56,286 nt of DNA from UBA5738 sp964470995 (lineage in GTDB: Bacteria > Patescibacteriota > Minisyncoccia > Minisyncoccales > UBA5738). This document shows, piece by piece, positions 40,887 through 50,031 of the stretch. Both the position numbers and the translations under genes were made by a program. The notes beneath the pieces are model-generated. The model had not been told where the DNA came from. It worked only from the letters and a program-made list of their open reading frames with translations, and did no database searches. Position 1 is the stretch's first letter; every line of letters begins with the position of its first letter. The stretch lies in assembly GCA_964470995.1 (NCBI GenBank), contig CAYYEP010000008.1, forward strand, positions 1 to 56,286, in the 5' to 3' direction.

Positions 40887-41199
40887 GAAAGAATTCGCCG
40901 TAATTATGATTCTGGGGTTTTTGGCGATAATTCAAGTAAGCTTTACTCCTCATTTTACAATTTATGCCCTACCGGGTAGCGAATGGCTAAACCTTATTGA
41001 TATCGCGGTTTTGGTGATTGCAGTTTTTGAGCACCGCCGCGGCAGACTGGGTTGGGTGGCGGCTTTATGGGGCGGGATATTTTTGGATCTGTATTCAGGC
41101 TATGGTTTTTTTGGATTCTGGATAATCCTGCTGGCCGGTATCGTAGCGGCGGTAAAATTGGTTTTAAAGAAATATGTTCGGATTCCATCTATTTGGTAG
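40879..41199 (+). CDS. mreD: MreD-like rod shape membrane protein
   Basis: A 106-residue polytopic protein with about four hydrophobic segments, starting at ATG 40879, which overlaps the mreC end by eight bases. The position between mreC and the PBP2 gene and the AALWGGIFLDLYSGYGFFGF segment, typical of MreD (G-x-x-D-x-x-x-G), support the assignment. It is shorter than the usual 150-170 residues. It overlaps the PBP2 gene by 26 bases. Confidence 0.75.
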   Translation: MNKKEFAVIMILGFLAIIQVSFTPHFTIYALPGSEWLNLIDIAVLVIAVFEHRRGRLGWVAALWGGIFLDLYSGYGFFGFWIILLAGIVAAVKLVLKKYVRIPSIW

Positions 41200-43357
41200 A
41201 AAAAATAAAAAGGGACGAGTTGTTCTGGACCGGCGGGAAGATATCGAACCCAACGAGATCTTTTATGATTATGTGGCCACGCGCCAGGAAGAATCACAGG
41301 ATATCGCAGAAAAAAAGTTTGAAATATCGCTTCCAAAAAGTTCGCTGGTGTTCCCGTTGGCACTGGCGAGCCTCTTTTTTTTGGTGGCGCTGGCGCGCGT
41401 GGCGCAACTGCAATTTTTTGCCGGCGACGGTTATGTCGGTCAGGCCGAGAGGAACAAATACCTTTTTTATAAAGTCCAATCGGATCGCGGAATTATTTAC
41501 GACAAGGATTTTAAGCCGCTGGTGAAAAATCTTTCTACTTTCGATTTGGAATGCGATATTTCCAAATTGCCGATCGATGATAATCGGCGGAACAAAATAA
41601 TTTCCAGTTTGGCGGCCGCGGTTAGCATAGATAGCGGCAAAATCAAGGAAATGATTGGGGAAGATCAGGGTTTGACGGTGGAAAATATAGATCATCAGGC
41701 GTTGATAATCCTGGAGGCCCGGCTGGGGGATTTTCCGGGGTGCGAGATAATTTCGCGCCCTATTCGCGATTACGCCCAAGGGGCGGGGTTGTCGCATCTT
41801 TTGGGCTATCTCGGCAAAATTGATCCTGAAGAGTGGAGGGCGGCCTCCGATATCTATTCGATTAACGATTATATCGGTCGTTCGGGGTTGGAGAAATCGT
41901 ATGAGGATGTTTTGCGCAAAGACCCGGGCAAGCTTAGGATCGAGCGCGACGCGAAAGGAAATATCATTTCGCGAGATGTGGCCGTGACGCCGGAATCCGG
42001 GAACAGCGTTCAGCTCTGGCTGGATTATGGTTTGCAGGAAAAATTGCGGCAGGTTATGGCAACTCAGCTGAAAAGCTTGGGGCTGGAGCGAGGCGCGGCG
42101 GTGGCGCTCAACCCCAAGACGGGCGGGGTTTTGGCGATGGTGTCATTTCCGGATTACGATAACAATGTGTTCGCATCCGGGGATTCGCAGGCGGTGCAGG
42201 AATTATTTTCCGATAATCGCAATCCGCTGTTTAACAGGGTAATTTCGGGGAAATACCTAACTGGATCGACCATCAAGCCGTTTGAAGCGGCGGCGGCGCT
42301 TCAGGAAAAGCTGATTGGCGCGGAAACTAATATCTATTGCCAGGGAAAGCTGGTGGTGCAAAACCGTTACAATCCCGATATTGTCTATATATTCAATGAT
42401 AACCATGTGCACGGTTTAACCGATATGCGCAAGGCGATCGCCGAGTCATGTAATGTCTATTTCCAATCGATCGGAGGGGGATATGGCAGCCAAGAGGGGT
42501 TGGGACCGACGCGAATTAAGAAATACCTGGATATGTTCGGTTGGGAAAGCTTGACCAATATCGATCTGCCTGGAGAGGTGGCGGGATTTGTGCCTGACCA
42601 AGAGTGGAAGAAGCAGAGGTTTGCCGGAACGCAAGATTCGGCTTGGGGCGACGGCGATACCTATAATTTGGCAATCGGCCAGGGTTTTGTTGGAATAACC
42701 CCAATTGAGGTTGCCGCGGCGTACGCAGTGATCGCCAATGGCGGAACGCTTTACCAGCCGCAAATGGTGATGAATGTTGTGGACAGCCGCAAGAGTCTAG
42801 TTGAAGCAAAAGCCCCGATTGTATTAAACCAGGGATTTATTGACCCGGAATATTTGCAGGTTGTTCGCGAAGGCATGCGACACGCGGTCAACGGAGTAAG
42901 TGCTCCTTTGGCATCTTCATTGAGCCTCAATTCTTTACCGGTGCAGGTGGCGGCTAAGACCGGATCGGCGCAGTTGCGTAAGGCAAGCGACGGCAAGGAC
43001 TTGCTTAACGCTTGGGTGGCGGCGTTCGCACCTTACGATGACCCGCAGATCGTGCTGGTAGCGATGGCCGAGGATGTCCACGAGGGCACGGTAGCGGTGT
43101 TGCCGGTTGCCAAAGAAGTGTTGGGATGGTATTTCGGCACCAAGGATCAACCCATAGAGAGCGAAACAGACAATAATGGCGGGGAGAATGTTCTACCCGG
43201 CGATGGAGGCGATTTGAATTCTGCGGAACCATCTGCGGATGGAGGGTTGCACGAAACTGAAGGCGGGGTAGTTGTCCCGGGGGACGCGTCTGATTTGATT
43301 CCACTGCTTGATTTAGATGGCGGTCTAGAACCAGCCAAGCTTGATGACTCTTTGTAA
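41174..43357 (+). CDS. mrdA: Penicillin-binding protein 2, elongation transpeptidase
   Basis: A 727-residue class B PBP that crosslinks peptidoglycan during elongation. An N-terminal cytoplasmic tail (about 55 residues) leads to one transmembrane helix (about 56-78) and a dimerisation domain with DRGIIYDKDFKPLVKN. The transpeptidase domain has STIK (S365-K368), SCN (S425-N427) and KTG (K595-G597). The C-terminal 60 residues are acidic, Gly/Asp-rich and unstructured. It ends the mreC-mreD-mrdA operon; rodA is not in the window. Confidence 0.92.
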   Translation: MFGFHLFGRKNKKGRVVLDRREDIEPNEIFYDYVATRQEESQDIAEKKFEISLPKSSLVFPLALASLFFLVALARVAQLQFFAGDGYVGQAERNKYLFYKVQSDRGIIYDKDFKPLVKNLSTFDLECDISKLPIDDNRRNKIISSLAAAVSIDSGKIKEMIGEDQGLTVENIDHQALIILEARLGDFPGCEIISRPIRDYAQGAGLSHLLGYLGKIDPEEWRAASDIYSINDYIGRSGLEKSYEDVLRKDPGKLRIERDAKGNIISRDVAVTPESGNSVQLWLDYGLQEKLRQVMATQLKSLGLERGAAVALNPKTGGVLAMVSFPDYDNNVFASGDSQAVQELFSDNRNPLFNRVISGKYLTGSTIKPFEAAAALQEKLIGAETNIYCQGKLVVQNRYNPDIVYIFNDNHVHGLTDMRKAIAESCNVYFQSIGGGYGSQEGLGPTRIKKYLDMFGWESLTNIDLPGEVAGFVPDQEWKKQRFAGTQDSAWGDGDTYNLAIGQGFVGITPIEVAAAYAVIANGGTLYQPQMVMNVVDSRKSLVEAKAPIVLNQGFIDPEYLQVVREGMRHAVNGVSAPLASSLSLNSLPVQVAAKTGSAQLRKASDGKDLLNAWVAAFAPYDDPQIVLVAMAEDVHEGTVAVLPVAKEVLGWYFGTKDQPIESETDNNGGENVLPGDGGDLNSAEPSADGGLHETEGGVVVPGDASDLIPLLDLDGGLEPAKLDDSL

Positions 43358-43366
43358 ATAATAAAC

Positions 43367-43391
43367 TACCTCGGGGCAGAGCCCCGAGGTA
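43367..43391. repeat. Strong palindrome after PBP2 gene
   Basis: Eleven-bp perfect stem TACCTCGGGGC (43367-43377) / GCCCCGAGGTA (43381-43391) with AGA loop, ten bases after the stop. There is no T run, so it is either an mRNA-end hairpin or a REP-like element rather than a standard terminator. Confidence 0.6.
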
Positions 43392-43631
43392 CTCCTTCCG
43401 CTCCGCTTGCTTTGCGCGTTATGAAAGGTAAGTTTTTAGCCTCCGCTTCGCTACGGGCAGCTATTCATCCCAGCAGCAAAGCCGGCGATGTATTCGGCAG
43501 ATAAATAAAAAAGACCAATTGCTTGGAATTGCATTTTTGCTACTTGTTTGAGGTGTTTGCCCTATCAATTTTAGTTGCGATAATACGTGCAAACATCGGT
43601 TGAATATAATATTTTTTGTCGGTTGTCAAGA
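43392..43631. other. Intergenic region without recognised gene
   Basis: The first 100 bases are GC-mixed with CCGCT/GCTTCG repeats; the rest is AT-rich. No ORF, tRNA or T-box element was found. Confidence 0.5.
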
Positions 43632-43718
43632 TTGGATTAGGACGTAATTTGTAGTATTATTAGGAATTGGATTAAATCAAATAATTCTTACGTTTTTTAC
43701 AAGAGATTAACTCTTGTA
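43632..43718 (+). promoter_or_regulatory. Promoter and leader hairpin of lysS
   Basis: TTGGAT (43632-43637), 17-bp spacer, TATTAT (43655-43660). The leader carries a perfect 8-bp hairpin TACAAGAG (43698-43705) / CTCTTGTA (43711-43718), 22 bases before the ATG. Confidence 0.5.
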
Positions 43719-43739
43719 TTAATAAGGAATAGGTTTTAT

Positions 43740-45218
43740 ATGGCAACGATCGATGAATTGCGCAAAGCTCGGCTGGCCAAGCTGGAAACGGTTAAGAGGG
43801 CTGGTTTTTGGGCTTATCCGGCAAATACCAAGCGAACCCACAGAATAAGCGAGGTTTATTCGGATTGGGACAAGCTGGAGAGTGCGGCGGCCGAAGCGGT
43901 GGTTGTCGGGCGGATGATGTCGATGCGTGGACACGGCGGGATGATTTTTGCTGATATTGAAGACGGGACGGGCAGGATCCAGACGCTTTTTAAAAAAGAC
44001 GGATTGGGCGAAATGTCCTACCAATTTTTTAGCGATAATTTTGATATTGGTGATTTTGTTGAGGTGCGGGGAACATTGTTTGTAACCAAACGGGGCCAGA
44101 AGACTGTTGAGGCCCGCGATTACAAAATGCTTTCCAAAAGCTTGTTGCCGCTACCGGAAAAATGGCACGGTTTGCAAGATGTGGAAGAGCGTTACCGCAA
44201 ACGTTATCTCGACTTGATTTTTAATGAAAATGTGCGCCAAAAATTTATTACGCGCACCAAAATAATCTCGGCCATTAGGAGTTTTTTGGACGAGCGCGAT
44301 TTTATGGAGGTGGAAACGCCCATATTACAAACGATTTACGGCGGCGCCACGGCCAAACCGTTTAAAACCCATTTGAACGCTTACGATCTGGATGTTTTTT
44401 TGCGGATTGCTCCGGAACTTTTTTTGAAGCGCTTGATCGTCGGGGGGTTTGAGCGCGTTTACGAGATCGGCAAATGCTTCCGTAACGAAGGGGTGGATAA
44501 ACAGCATAACCCGGATTTTACGATGCTGGAATACTATTGTGCCTATGCCGACTACAAGGATTTAATGAGGATGACCGAAGAAATGTTTTTGCATATACTG
44601 AATAATGTTTGTGCTGGCAACAAGATTATGTATCAGGGAACCGAAATCGATTTTAAGACTCCCTGGCCGCGGATTGAATACGCGCAGTTGTTAAAAAAAC
44701 ATACGGGTATCGATTATTGGGCGGTAAACCGTGATGGTTTGGCCCAAAAGGCGCGGGAGATGGGCGTTGATGTTTCAAAAGGAGCGGGCAAGGCAGAGAT
44801 TGCCGACGAGATTTATAAAAAATACTGCCGTCCGCAAGTGATTCAACCGACTTTTTTGATTCACTATCCGGTTGAATGTAAGCCATTAGCTAAACAACTG
44901 GCCAAGGATTCGCCGGTTCTTGCAAATTTTCAGCTGGTTGTTAACGGGTTTGAGGTGGTGAACGCGTTTTCCGAGCAAAACGATCCGATTGAGCAGGCGG
45001 CGCGCTTTAAGGAGCAGGAAGAGATGTTTAAGCAGGGATTTGAGGAAGCTCAAAGGACAGATACTGATTATATAGAGGCGCTGGAACACGGAATGCCGGT
45101 TGTGGCTGGGTTGGGTATGGGTGTTGACCGGTTGGTGGCATTACTGACCGATTCCAATGCTTTGCGCGAGATAATACTCTTTCCAATAATGAAACCCCGA
45201 TCAAAAGACAATGATTGA
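43740..45218 (+). CDS. lysS: Lysine-tRNA ligase, class II
   Basis: Charges tRNA-Lys. The 492-residue protein has the N-terminal OB-fold anticodon-binding domain (about 45-150, with GRMMSMRGHGGMIFADIEDG) and the class II catalytic core. Motif 1 is around FLDERDFMEVETPILQ, motif 2 is CFRNEGVDKQHNPDFTMLEYY-like at about 240-262, and motif 3 is GLGMGVDRLVALLTDS near 458-473. Length and motifs are normal for bacterial class II LysRS. It is monocistronic or joined to serS across a 131-bp spacer filled by an inverted repeat. Confidence 0.96.
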   Translation: MATIDELRKARLAKLETVKRAGFWAYPANTKRTHRISEVYSDWDKLESAAAEAVVVGRMMSMRGHGGMIFADIEDGTGRIQTLFKKDGLGEMSYQFFSDNFDIGDFVEVRGTLFVTKRGQKTVEARDYKMLSKSLLPLPEKWHGLQDVEERYRKRYLDLIFNENVRQKFITRTKIISAIRSFLDERDFMEVETPILQTIYGGATAKPFKTHLNAYDLDVFLRIAPELFLKRLIVGGFERVYEIGKCFRNEGVDKQHNPDFTMLEYYCAYADYKDLMRMTEEMFLHILNNVCAGNKIMYQGTEIDFKTPWPRIEYAQLLKKHTGIDYWAVNRDGLAQKAREMGVDVSKGAGKAEIADEIYKKYCRPQVIQPTFLIHYPVECKPLAKQLAKDSPVLANFQLVVNGFEVVNAFSEQNDPIEQAARFKEQEEMFKQGFEEAQRTDTDYIEALEHGMPVVAGLGMGVDRLVALLTDSNALREIILFPIMKPRSKDND

Positions 45219-45226
45219 TGAAACGC

Positions 45227-45331
45227 GATTTTTAATTTATGATTTTGAATTCGGTAAGAAGCAATTATGGTCGCCCGGGCGGGCGATAATTTTGAATTGC
45301 GAATTTATTTATAAATTATAAATTTTAAATC
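45227..45331. repeat. AT-rich inverted repeat between lysS and serS
   Basis: Arms GATTTTTAATTTAT (45227-45240) and ATAAATTTTAAATC (45318-45331) match at 12 of 14 positions. The 3' side is a 7-bp tandem series from 45309: TTATAAA, TTATAAA, TTTTAAA, TCTTAAA. A GC-rich palindromic core (CGCCCGGGCGGGCG) lies in the middle. Confidence 0.6.
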
Positions 45332-45349
45332 TTAAATCATTGAAATTCT

Positions 45350-46660
45350 ATGCTTGATATAAAATTCATCCGGCAATATCCGGAAATGGTTAAAGATGCG
45401 TGTGCCAAGAAAAATATCAAATGCGATATCGATAAATTGCTCGATATCGACCAAAAAAGGATAAGGGCCAAGCAGGAGCTGGAAGCGGTGGCGGCGGAAA
45501 AGAATAAGGCAAGCAAGCTGATTCCGCAAACTAAGAACCAGGCGGAGCGCGATACGATTATTAATGCGATGAAGGCGCTGGACCAGAATACCGGTAATCT
45601 GGAGAAAAAATCAAAAGATTTGGAAGCGGAGTTTGATTCGATGATACTGACCGTACCCAACATTCCTTCGCCTGATTCTCCGGTAGCGCCGGATGAATCA
45701 GGCAATGTAGTTGCCGAAACCTGGGGCCAACCGCGGAAGTTCGATTTTGAAATAAAAGATCATATCCAGCTGGGGAAGGATTTGGATTTGATCGATACCG
45801 AATCTGGGGTTAAGACCGGCGGATTCCGCGGTTATTACCTTAAAAATGAAGCGGTGCTTTTGCATTTTGCGCTATTTTGGCACGCGCTGAATAAGATGAG
45901 GCAGAATGGTTTTACCCTGTTTGTGCCGCCAACGATTTTGCGGGAGTTTGCGCTGGTGGGTTCCGGCCATTTTCCCGCGGGCAGGGATGAGGTTTACAGG
46001 CTTGGCAATCCGGGGAAATTGGAAAGCGGCGAAGATGTGAAAGAATCACTTTTTTTGGGAGGGACGGCCGAGCCGTCTTTGCTGGCGTATTACGCGGGGC
46101 AAATATTGAACGAAAAGGATATGCCTATTAAAATGTGCGGCATATCTCAATGCTATCGTTCCGAGGCGGGCAGTTATGGCAAGGATGCCCGGGGGTTGTA
46201 TCGCGTGCATGAATTTATGAAGGTGGAGCAAGTGGTAATTTGCAAGAATGATCTGGCGGAATCCGCGGAATGGCTGGAAGCAATGAGAAAAATTTCGCAG
46301 GATATATTAAAAGACTTGGATTTGCCGCACCGGGTGCTTTCAATTTGTACTGGTGATATGGGGGCGGGCAAGTACAAGATGTATGACATTGAAACCTGGA
46401 TGCCGTCCCGCAATAATTACGGCGAAACCCATTCGGATTCCAATTTGACTGATTGGCAGGCAAGAAGATTAAATACGCGTTTCCGGGATAAGGAGGGCAA
46501 CATTGTGTTCCCTTATATGCTGAATAATACTGTGGTGGCCAGTCCGAGGATTTTGATTGCGATTCTGGAAAATTATCAGGAAAAAGACGGAAGCGTGGCA
46601 ATACCGAATGTGTTGCGTCCTTATTTAGGAGGTATGTCTAAAATCGCCGCTAAAAAGTGA
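45350..46660 (+). CDS. serS: Serine-tRNA ligase
   Basis: Charges tRNA-Ser (and tRNA-Sec where present). It begins MLDIKFIRQYPEMVKDACAK, has the long antiparallel coiled coil that binds the tRNA-Ser extra arm (about 30-105) and the class II catalytic core. Core features are FVPPTILREFALVGSGHFP, the motif 2 region CGISQCYRSEAGSYGKDARG, MGAGKYKMYDIETWMPSR and motif 3 ASPRILIAILENYQ. The 436 residues are normal. An AT-rich inverted repeat begins on its stop codon. Confidence 0.96.
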   Translation: MLDIKFIRQYPEMVKDACAKKNIKCDIDKLLDIDQKRIRAKQELEAVAAEKNKASKLIPQTKNQAERDTIINAMKALDQNTGNLEKKSKDLEAEFDSMILTVPNIPSPDSPVAPDESGNVVAETWGQPRKFDFEIKDHIQLGKDLDLIDTESGVKTGGFRGYYLKNEAVLLHFALFWHALNKMRQNGFTLFVPPTILREFALVGSGHFPAGRDEVYRLGNPGKLESGEDVKESLFLGGTAEPSLLAYYAGQILNEKDMPIKMCGISQCYRSEAGSYGKDARGLYRVHEFMKVEQVVICKNDLAESAEWLEAMRKISQDILKDLDLPHRVLSICTGDMGAGKYKMYDIETWMPSRNNYGETHSDSNLTDWQARRLNTRFRDKEGNIVFPYMLNNTVVASPRILIAILENYQEKDGSVAIPNVLRPYLGGMSKIAAKK

Positions 46661-46725
46661 TTTATGAACTGCGTTTTTTGATTTATGATATGAATTCAAT
46701 ATTCACAAATCTTAACTTATAAATC
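46659..46725. repeat. AT-rich inverted repeat after serS
   Basis: Arms GATTTATGA (46659-46667) / TTATAAATC (46717-46725) and inner TGAAT (46691-46695) / ATTCA (46701-46705). The 3' side is in 7-bp phase (TCACAAA, TCTTAAC, TTATAAA). It belongs to the same family as 8678-8739 and 45227-45331. Confidence 0.55.
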
Positions 46726-46747
46726 AAAAGTTTAATAAAGATTAATA

Positions 46748-47182
46748 ATGGCGGGTGAAGAATCGAATATTCAAAAAAAGGGAACGAAGGTAGTTCTGGT
46801 ATTTGGGACTTTTGACGGCCTGCATCCGGGCCATATCAATTTTTTCCAACAAGCGAAAAGGCTTGGCGATAAATTGATTGTGGTGGTGGGGCGGGATGCG
46901 ACAGTGCAGAAAATTAAAGGACAGTTGCCTAAAAATAACGAAAAGCTCCGTTTGCTGGCAGTACAAAGATTGGGGTTGGCCGATGAGACTTGGCTGGGGA
47001 ATATGGGCGATCCGTATGCGATAATTAAAAAAATTGCACCCGATATAATCGCACTGGGTTACGACCAGAATTCGTTTACCCAAGATTTGGATTCGGAATT
47101 AAAAAGACTGGAGATTGAGGCCAAAATCGTGAGATTGGAGCCGTTTGAGCCTGAAATTTATCATTCCAGTAAAATAAAATGA
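46748..47182 (+). CDS. Cytidylyltransferase-family nucleotidyltransferase
   Basis: A 144-residue single-domain nucleotidyltransferase. The N-terminal GTFDGLHPGH contains the HxGH nucleotide-binding motif (H26-x-G-H29). The family includes glycerol-3-phosphate cytidylyltransferase and archaeal-type FAD synthase. The segment DIIALGYDQNSF near 98-109 is similar to RibL-like FAD synthases, but the substrate cannot be fixed. An R-x-x-x-x-T-like terminal motif is not obvious. A converging small frame on the other strand overlaps its last 22 bases. Confidence 0.78.
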   Translation: MAGEESNIQKKGTKVVLVFGTFDGLHPGHINFFQQAKRLGDKLIVVVGRDATVQKIKGQLPKNNEKLRLLAVQRLGLADETWLGNMGDPYAIIKKIAPDIIALGYDQNSFTQDLDSELKRLEIEAKIVRLEPFEPEIYHSSKIK

Positions 47183-47457
47183 TCTTGGCCCTCCAAGATC
47201 AGTGCAATTGAAAATATATTGTGGCGTGCGAAACCCCATTCGTCGTTTGGGGCTCCAAATTTGCTGTGGCCGGTTCGATTATCGTTTTTAAGCGTGGCGC
47301 GTAAACATAACGCTATTAGAACAATATAGCTAATGATGGCAATTCCGGCAATTTTAACGGCGAGACAAAAGGCGCCGGGGTCGAACAGAAACACATCACG
47401 ACCGCGATCGGTGCAAACGGATTTTAACCTTTTAGTGCCCTTCAATACGATCACCAT
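47161..47457 (-). CDS. Possible small membrane protein
   Basis: A 98-residue minus-strand frame from ATG 47457 filling the 309-bp spacer between two plus-strand genes. It has one transmembrane segment (KIAGIAIISYIVLIALCL). Upstream on the minus strand, TACAAT lies six bases before the ATG and TTGACT 15 bases before that, a weak leaderless-type promoter. No family is recognised, and it overlaps the 46748 gene at its 3' end. If it is not real, the spacer holds nothing else that I can see. Confidence 0.35.
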   Translation of the reverse strand: MVIVLKGTKRLKSVCTDRGRDVFLFDPGAFCLAVKIAGIAIISYIVLIALCLRATLKNDNRTGHSKFGAPNDEWGFARHNIFSIALILEGQDHFILLE

Positions 47458-47491
47458 TAGGTTATTGTAAAATAAGGACCCAATAGTCAAG

Positions 47492-48280
47492 ATGGAGGAC
47501 CAAAAAATCACGATTAATGGTTTACAGATAAATTACAAGATTTTTGGCGATGGAGACTGCGGGTCGGTTTTGGTATTGCATGGCTGGGGTAGAGGCGCGG
47601 ATTTGTGGATAAGGTTTGGCCGTTTTTTGGCATCGAAGGGCTATCAGGTGATTGTCCCCGATCTGCCGGGCTTTGGAAAAAGCCAGGTGCCGAAAAAGCC
47701 GTGGATGGCCGCCGATTATCTAAAATTCGTGGAGAATTTCGCGCTTGAAATGAAGCTTCAGAATATTTCGGTTGTCGGGCATTCTTTTGGAGGCGGTTTA
47801 GCGGCGCTGTATGCCGCCCATAATCCGGCGATGGTTAGAAAACTGGTATTGGTGGATGCAGCCGTAATCCGTAAGGAGAGGTTGAATCCGCGCCAGCGGC
47901 TTGCCAGGATTTTGGCGGCCGGCAAGGGTTTTTTTATACGTTTGCCGATGGCGAAAAAGCTACAGCCGTTTGCCGAGAAGATTGTTTACAAAATTGCCGG
48001 TACGCATGACTATGAAAAAACCAGCGGCATAATGCGCCAGACATTTAGAAATATTTTGGCCGATGACTTAAGCGGGGCGGTAAATTTTTTAAAAATGCCG
48101 GTTTTAATCATTTGGGGGTCGGCTGATCGCAGCACGCCGGTGCAGGACGCGCACCAGTTAAAATACAAGATCCCGGGGGCGATTTTGGAGTTAATCGATA
48201 ATTGCGGACATAACCCGCACTTGACCCACCCGGCCGAACTTTGCCGGATAGCGAGTTCTTTTTTGGACAAGCATAATTGA
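47492..48280 (+). CDS. Alpha/beta hydrolase
   Basis: A 262-residue hydrolase of the alpha/beta fold with complete triad: Ser98 in VVGHSFGGG, Asp212 in WGSADRSTP and His240 in CGHNPHL. The oxyanion region is HGWGRGADLW and a cap segment spans about 125-195. No signal peptide is seen. It lies 14 bp before the membrane Mur ligase gene, so the two are co-transcribed. An esterase or amidase role in envelope precursor handling is possible but inferred only from this linkage. Confidence 0.85.
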   Translation: MEDQKITINGLQINYKIFGDGDCGSVLVLHGWGRGADLWIRFGRFLASKGYQVIVPDLPGFGKSQVPKKPWMAADYLKFVENFALEMKLQNISVVGHSFGGGLAALYAAHNPAMVRKLVLVDAAVIRKERLNPRQRLARILAAGKGFFIRLPMAKKLQPFAEKIVYKIAGTHDYEKTSGIMRQTFRNILADDLSGAVNFLKMPVLIIWGSADRSTPVQDAHQLKYKIPGAILELIDNCGHNPHLTHPAELCRIASSFLDKHN

Positions 48281-48293
48281 TTTTATACGGCGT

Positions 48294-50018
48294 ATGGATC
48301 TAAATTTTGTACCATATTTTGCGGTTTATCTTTTATTATTTTGCGTGTGGTTTGTGCGCGAGAACCGCCAAATAATGTTTTGGCTTTATCTTTGGCAATT
48401 AAAAGAGTATCATTGGGGGAGAATTTTGGATCATTTCAGGACTTCCAAGGGAAAGGGTATTTTTTTGAACAAATTTTTTTTGGCAAAGCTGGTTTTGCTG
48501 GCCGCGGGGGCGTGGTTGTTTGTCCTGCCGATGCGGGGCAGGACGGGTTTTTTTGATTCTAATTCCATTTACGATTTTGTGGCCGGTTATCGCTTGCCGC
48601 TGATGGGTTTTATTGGAATAACGTTGGCAATTTATGGTTTTGAAGCGGTTTATACGGCCTATTCCTTTGTTAAGGGTCGGCTTTTGCATCCGGACCTAAC
48701 GAAAAAATCGGTAATGCTGATTGGGGCGGCGCATACGGTAATGTATGGCGTGTCCCTGGCCGCTTTTTTTGTTTTTTTGGGTGAATTAAGGTTGTTGGAC
48801 CTGTGTTTTGCGGCGTTTTCGCTCTTGTTGCTGGATATTATGGCGCCGGTTTTGATCGGCGCGGTAGTGCTGGGTTTGCAACCGCTTACCTTAATTGAAA
48901 AGGCCAAGATTTTGAAGCGTGCCAGAGCCATTATCGACTCCCGGCCGGACTTGACGGTGATCGGGGTAGCGGGTAGTTACGGAAAAAGCGTTACCAAGGA
49001 ATTATTGGCGCATATTTTGTCGCAAAATTATAAAGTTTTAAAAACCAGGGCCAACCAAAACACGGAAATGGGCGTGTCGCAAACCGTTATCAATGATCTA
49101 AAGCCCGAACATCAAATTTTTGTTTGCGAGATTGGCGCGGTGCATAAGGGGCGTATCGCGCAGGTGGCGGGTATCGTAAAACCAAAAATCGGGATTCTTA
49201 CCGGAATAAACCAACAGCACCAGGCGGTTTTTGGAAGCCTTCAAAACATTATTGATGCGAAATATGAAGTCTTGGAAGCATTGCCCGAAACCGGGACCGC
49301 GGTCCTGAATTTTAAAAGCGATTTTGTTTTGGATAGTTTTGATACGCAAAGAACGCGGATCAAAGCTAAAAAATTAATTTTGGCGGGAAAAGATATTTCG
49401 ATCGAAAAGTTACGGGTTGGGATTGATGAACTTTCTTTCGGTATTGGATATCAAGGCAAATCTTATGAGATTGTGACCAACGCGCGGGGAGCGTTTATGG
49501 CCGAACCGACAACGCTTTCGGTAGCGGGCGCCGTCGCGGCCGGGATGAACTTAGCGGACGCGGTAAAAATCGTAAACCAAACGGATTTTAAGCCGTTTAA
49601 TATCGAAGTTTTAAAAAACGCCGCCGGGTTTAGTGTCATTAGTTCAACTTATTCGGCAAATCCCAGCGGAGTGGCGGGGCATCTGGAATATCTAAAGTTA
49701 TGGCCGGGTAAAAAGATAATAATTATGCCTTGCCTGATCGAATTGGGTAGCGTGTCAAAGGGGGTTCATTTTACAATCGGCAAAAAGATAGGAAAAGTTT
49801 GTGATTTGGCGATAATAACTACCAAAGATAGATTTAATGATATCAAAGAGGGAGCGGTAAGCGCGGGAATGGAACCGAAAAACATATTTTTTTGCGACAA
49901 CGAGCGAGAAATCGGCGATATAATAAATAAACGCCAGGCTACTGATGATGTTGTACTTTTGGAAGGGCGAATTTCCAAAAGTCTAATAGCTTTGATAAAA
50001 AATAAGGAGCGGCGATGA
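48294..50018 (+). CDS. Membrane-anchored MurF-like ligase
   Basis: A 574-residue protein in which a Mur ligase ATPase core (about 215-570) is fused to an N-terminal membrane domain with six or so hydrophobic helices (1-205). The ATP-binding motif is GVAGSYGKSVTKE (G224-E236, K231), followed by ANQNTEMGVSQTV, EIGAVHKGRIA and GILTGINQQHQ, all typical of MurF/MurT-like enzymes. STYSANPSG marks the C-terminal domain. Classical MurF is soluble and about 450 residues, so a membrane-tethered ligase acting on lipid-linked precursors is likely. The stop codon lies in the terminator loop. Confidence 0.8.
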   Translation: MDLNFVPYFAVYLLLFCVWFVRENRQIMFWLYLWQLKEYHWGRILDHFRTSKGKGIFLNKFFLAKLVLLAAGAWLFVLPMRGRTGFFDSNSIYDFVAGYRLPLMGFIGITLAIYGFEAVYTAYSFVKGRLLHPDLTKKSVMLIGAAHTVMYGVSLAAFFVFLGELRLLDLCFAAFSLLLLDIMAPVLIGAVVLGLQPLTLIEKAKILKRARAIIDSRPDLTVIGVAGSYGKSVTKELLAHILSQNYKVLKTRANQNTEMGVSQTVINDLKPEHQIFVCEIGAVHKGRIAQVAGIVKPKIGILTGINQQHQAVFGSLQNIIDAKYEVLEALPETGTAVLNFKSDFVLDSFDTQRTRIKAKKLILAGKDISIEKLRVGIDELSFGIGYQGKSYEIVTNARGAFMAEPTTLSVAGAVAAGMNLADAVKIVNQTDFKPFNIEVLKNAAGFSVISSTYSANPSGVAGHLEYLKLWPGKKIIIMPCLIELGSVSKGVHFTIGKKIGKVCDLAIITTKDRFNDIKEGAVSAGMEPKNIFFCDNEREIGDIINKRQATDDVVLLEGRISKSLIALIKNKERR

Positions 50019-50027
50019 GCCGCTTTT
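50008..50027 (+). terminator. Terminator with stop codon in its loop
   Basis: Stem AGCGGC (50008-50013) / GCCGCT (50019-50024) with loop GATGA holding the TGA stop of the Mur ligase gene; short T tail. Confidence 0.75.
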
Positions 50028-50031
50028 GATT

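Noticed and set aside
43367..43391. A standard rho-independent terminator after the PBP2 gene
   Set aside because: The stem is strong but no T run follows; it was recorded as a palindrome instead.
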